In this document: piece after piece, positions 63,384 to 64,000 of the stretch
Numbering within the stretch: position 1 is the first letter of the stretch
Layout of the letters: each line of letters starts with the position of its first letter
Assembly (NCBI RefSeq): GCF_004216665.1
Contig: NZ_SGWY01000002.1
Location: 968,685 to 1,032,684, forward strand
Direction: 5' to 3'
Origin: Agromyces ramosus
GTDB lineage: Bacteria > Actinomycetota > Actinomycetes > Actinomycetales > Microbacteriaceae
Length of the DNA: 64,000 nt
Notes under the pieces: generated by a model
What the model saw: the letters and a program-made list of their open reading frames with translations, nothing else
The model's database searches: none
Told to the model about the DNA's origin: nothing
Position numbers and translations under genes: made by a program

Positions 63384-64000
63384 CTACCCCGAAGGCGTGG
63401 CGCGTTGCTCCCGCACGGAGCTCGCGTAGACGTCGACGTACGGCTGGCCGCTCAGTGCGCGGAGTTCGTAGACGAGCTCGTCGGTCACGGAGCGCAACAC
63501 GAACCGGTCGCCCTCGAGTCCCTGGAAACGCGTGAAGTCGAGCGGCTCGCCGATGATGATACCGATGCGGCGCACCTTCGGCAGCCTGGTGCCGATCGGC
63601 ATGACCTTCTCCGTGCCGATCATCGCGACCGGCAGCACGGGGACGCCCGCCTCGAGCACCATGCGGGCGACGCCCGTGCGACCCCGGTACAGCCGGGCGT
63701 CGGGGCTGCGCGTGCCCTCGGGGTAGATGCCGAGGATGCCGCCCTCGCCGAGCACCCGCAGGCCGGTCTCGAGGGAGGCCTCCGACGCCTTGCCGCCCGA
63801 GCGGTCGATGGGCAGCTGGCCCGCGGCCTGGAAGAAGACGCGCGTCGCCCAGCCCTTCAGGCCCTTGCCCGTGAAGTACTCGCTCTTCGCGAGGAAGACC
63901 ACCGGGCGATCGACGACGAGCGGCAGGAAGATCGAGTCGATGAACGAGAGGTGGTTCGAGGCGAGCACGACCGCGCCATCCCTGGGCACGTGCTCCAGCC
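63384..64000 (-). CDS. plsC: 1-acylglycerol-3-phosphate acyltransferase (5' cut by window)
   Basis: At least 205 aa; the frame runs off the window edge, so the N-terminus is missing. Motif I is NHLSFID, with the His and Asp of the HX4D catalytic pair; motif III appears as GIYPEGTRSPDARLYRGRTG and motif IV as VLPVAMIGT. The family transfers an acyl chain to lysophosphatidate in phospholipid synthesis; some members act in mannosylated lipid synthesis. M. tuberculosis Rv2182c is in the same relative place. An in-frame GTG at 63989 exists, but motif I would then be only about 12 residues from the start, so the real start is upstream. Confidence 0.88.
   Translation of the reverse strand, partial: LEHVPRDGAVVLASNHLSFIDSIFLPLVVDRPVVFLAKSEYFTGKGLKGWATRVFFQAAGQLPIDRSGGKASEASLETGLRVLGEGGILGIYPEGTRSPDARLYRGRTGVARMVLEAGVPVLPVAMIGTEKVMPIGTRLPKVRRIGIIIGEPLDFTRFQGLEGDRFVLRSVTDELVYELRALSGQPYVDVYASSVREQRATPSG

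Noticed and set aside
1-64000. CRISPR arrays, insertion sequences, prophage genes, toxin-antitoxin pairs, biosynthetic clusters
   Set aside because: No regularly spaced direct repeats, transposase or integrase motifs, or such gene sets were seen. Gene content is core and codon use looks uniform.
1-64000. tRNA or rRNA genes in the spacers
   Set aside because: Spacers are mostly under 180 bp and none shows a cloverleaf, a T-loop sequence or rRNA-like sequence by eye.

Overview
The window is high-GC chromosomal DNA from an actinomycete, most likely a Microbacteriaceae member close to Agromyces. This rests on the strongly GC-ending codons, the actinobacterial order of the division and cell-wall (dcw) cluster, DivIVA and SepF downstream of ftsZ, a class II DAHP synthase, and a MurE whose diaminopimelate-recognition motif is altered. 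The family assignment is inference. There are 57 protein genes (two cut by the window edges) and almost no spacer. I see no tRNA, rRNA, CRISPR array, insertion sequence, prophage or plasmid gene.

Layout. 1-9.2 kb: tail of a DUF4870 membrane protein; a lepA-DUF1990-hemW operon (minus); a two-component pair, a hydrolase and a VOC protein (plus); rpsT with a clear terminator. 8.1-18.4 kb (minus): comEA-comEC-holA, leuS, pabB, cydC. 18.3-22.5 kb: cydABDC for cytochrome bd oxidase and its ABC exporter, divergent from a BlaI-type repressor and an M56 peptidase, with an inverted repeat between them. 23.9-28.6 kb: DedA, a four-gene osmoprotectant-type ABC importer and a TetR regulator. 28.7-36.4 kb: App1-like phosphatase, pyrD, nrdR, hisD, dnaE. 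36.5-56.2 kb: one long minus-strand cell-envelope block, in transcription order mraZ-rsmH-ftsL-ftsI-murE-murF-mraY-murD-ftsW-murG-murC-ftsQ-ftsZ-yggS-sepF-yggT-divIVA-lspA-rluD-type. 56.5-64 kb: DUF3040, polyprenyl synthase, Rv2175c-like regulator, LysM protein, a Ser/Thr kinase with PASTA repeats, class II DAHP synthase and the edge of a PlsC acyltransferase. This last block follows the gene order of Mycobacterium tuberculosis Rv2169c-Rv2182c.

How it works together. MraZ probably controls the dcw operon through three boxes spaced exactly 10 bp, lying over a candidate promoter. The Mur enzymes, MraY and MurG build lipid II, FtsW and FtsI polymerise it at the septum, and FtsZ, SepF, FtsQ, FtsL and DivIVA organise division and polar growth. 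The PASTA kinase next to Rv2175c-like and LysM proteins is a plausible wall-sensing module.

Most unusual observations: (1) a strand-symmetric heptamer, GGATGCC/GGCATCC, found about 87 times by hand count (roughly 1.4 per kb), mostly written with codons that are otherwise uncommon here, and also present between genes, including one perfect 20-bp palindrome; (2) a recurring promoter layout, a -10 hexamer of the form (T/C)ANNNT followed by exactly 6 bases and then the start codon, at eight genes, which predicts leaderless mRNAs; (3) a MurE with DFHPR where DNPR is expected; (4) an inverted repeat placed to link a BlaI-type repressor to cytochrome bd expression. I found no convincing new multi-gene system.
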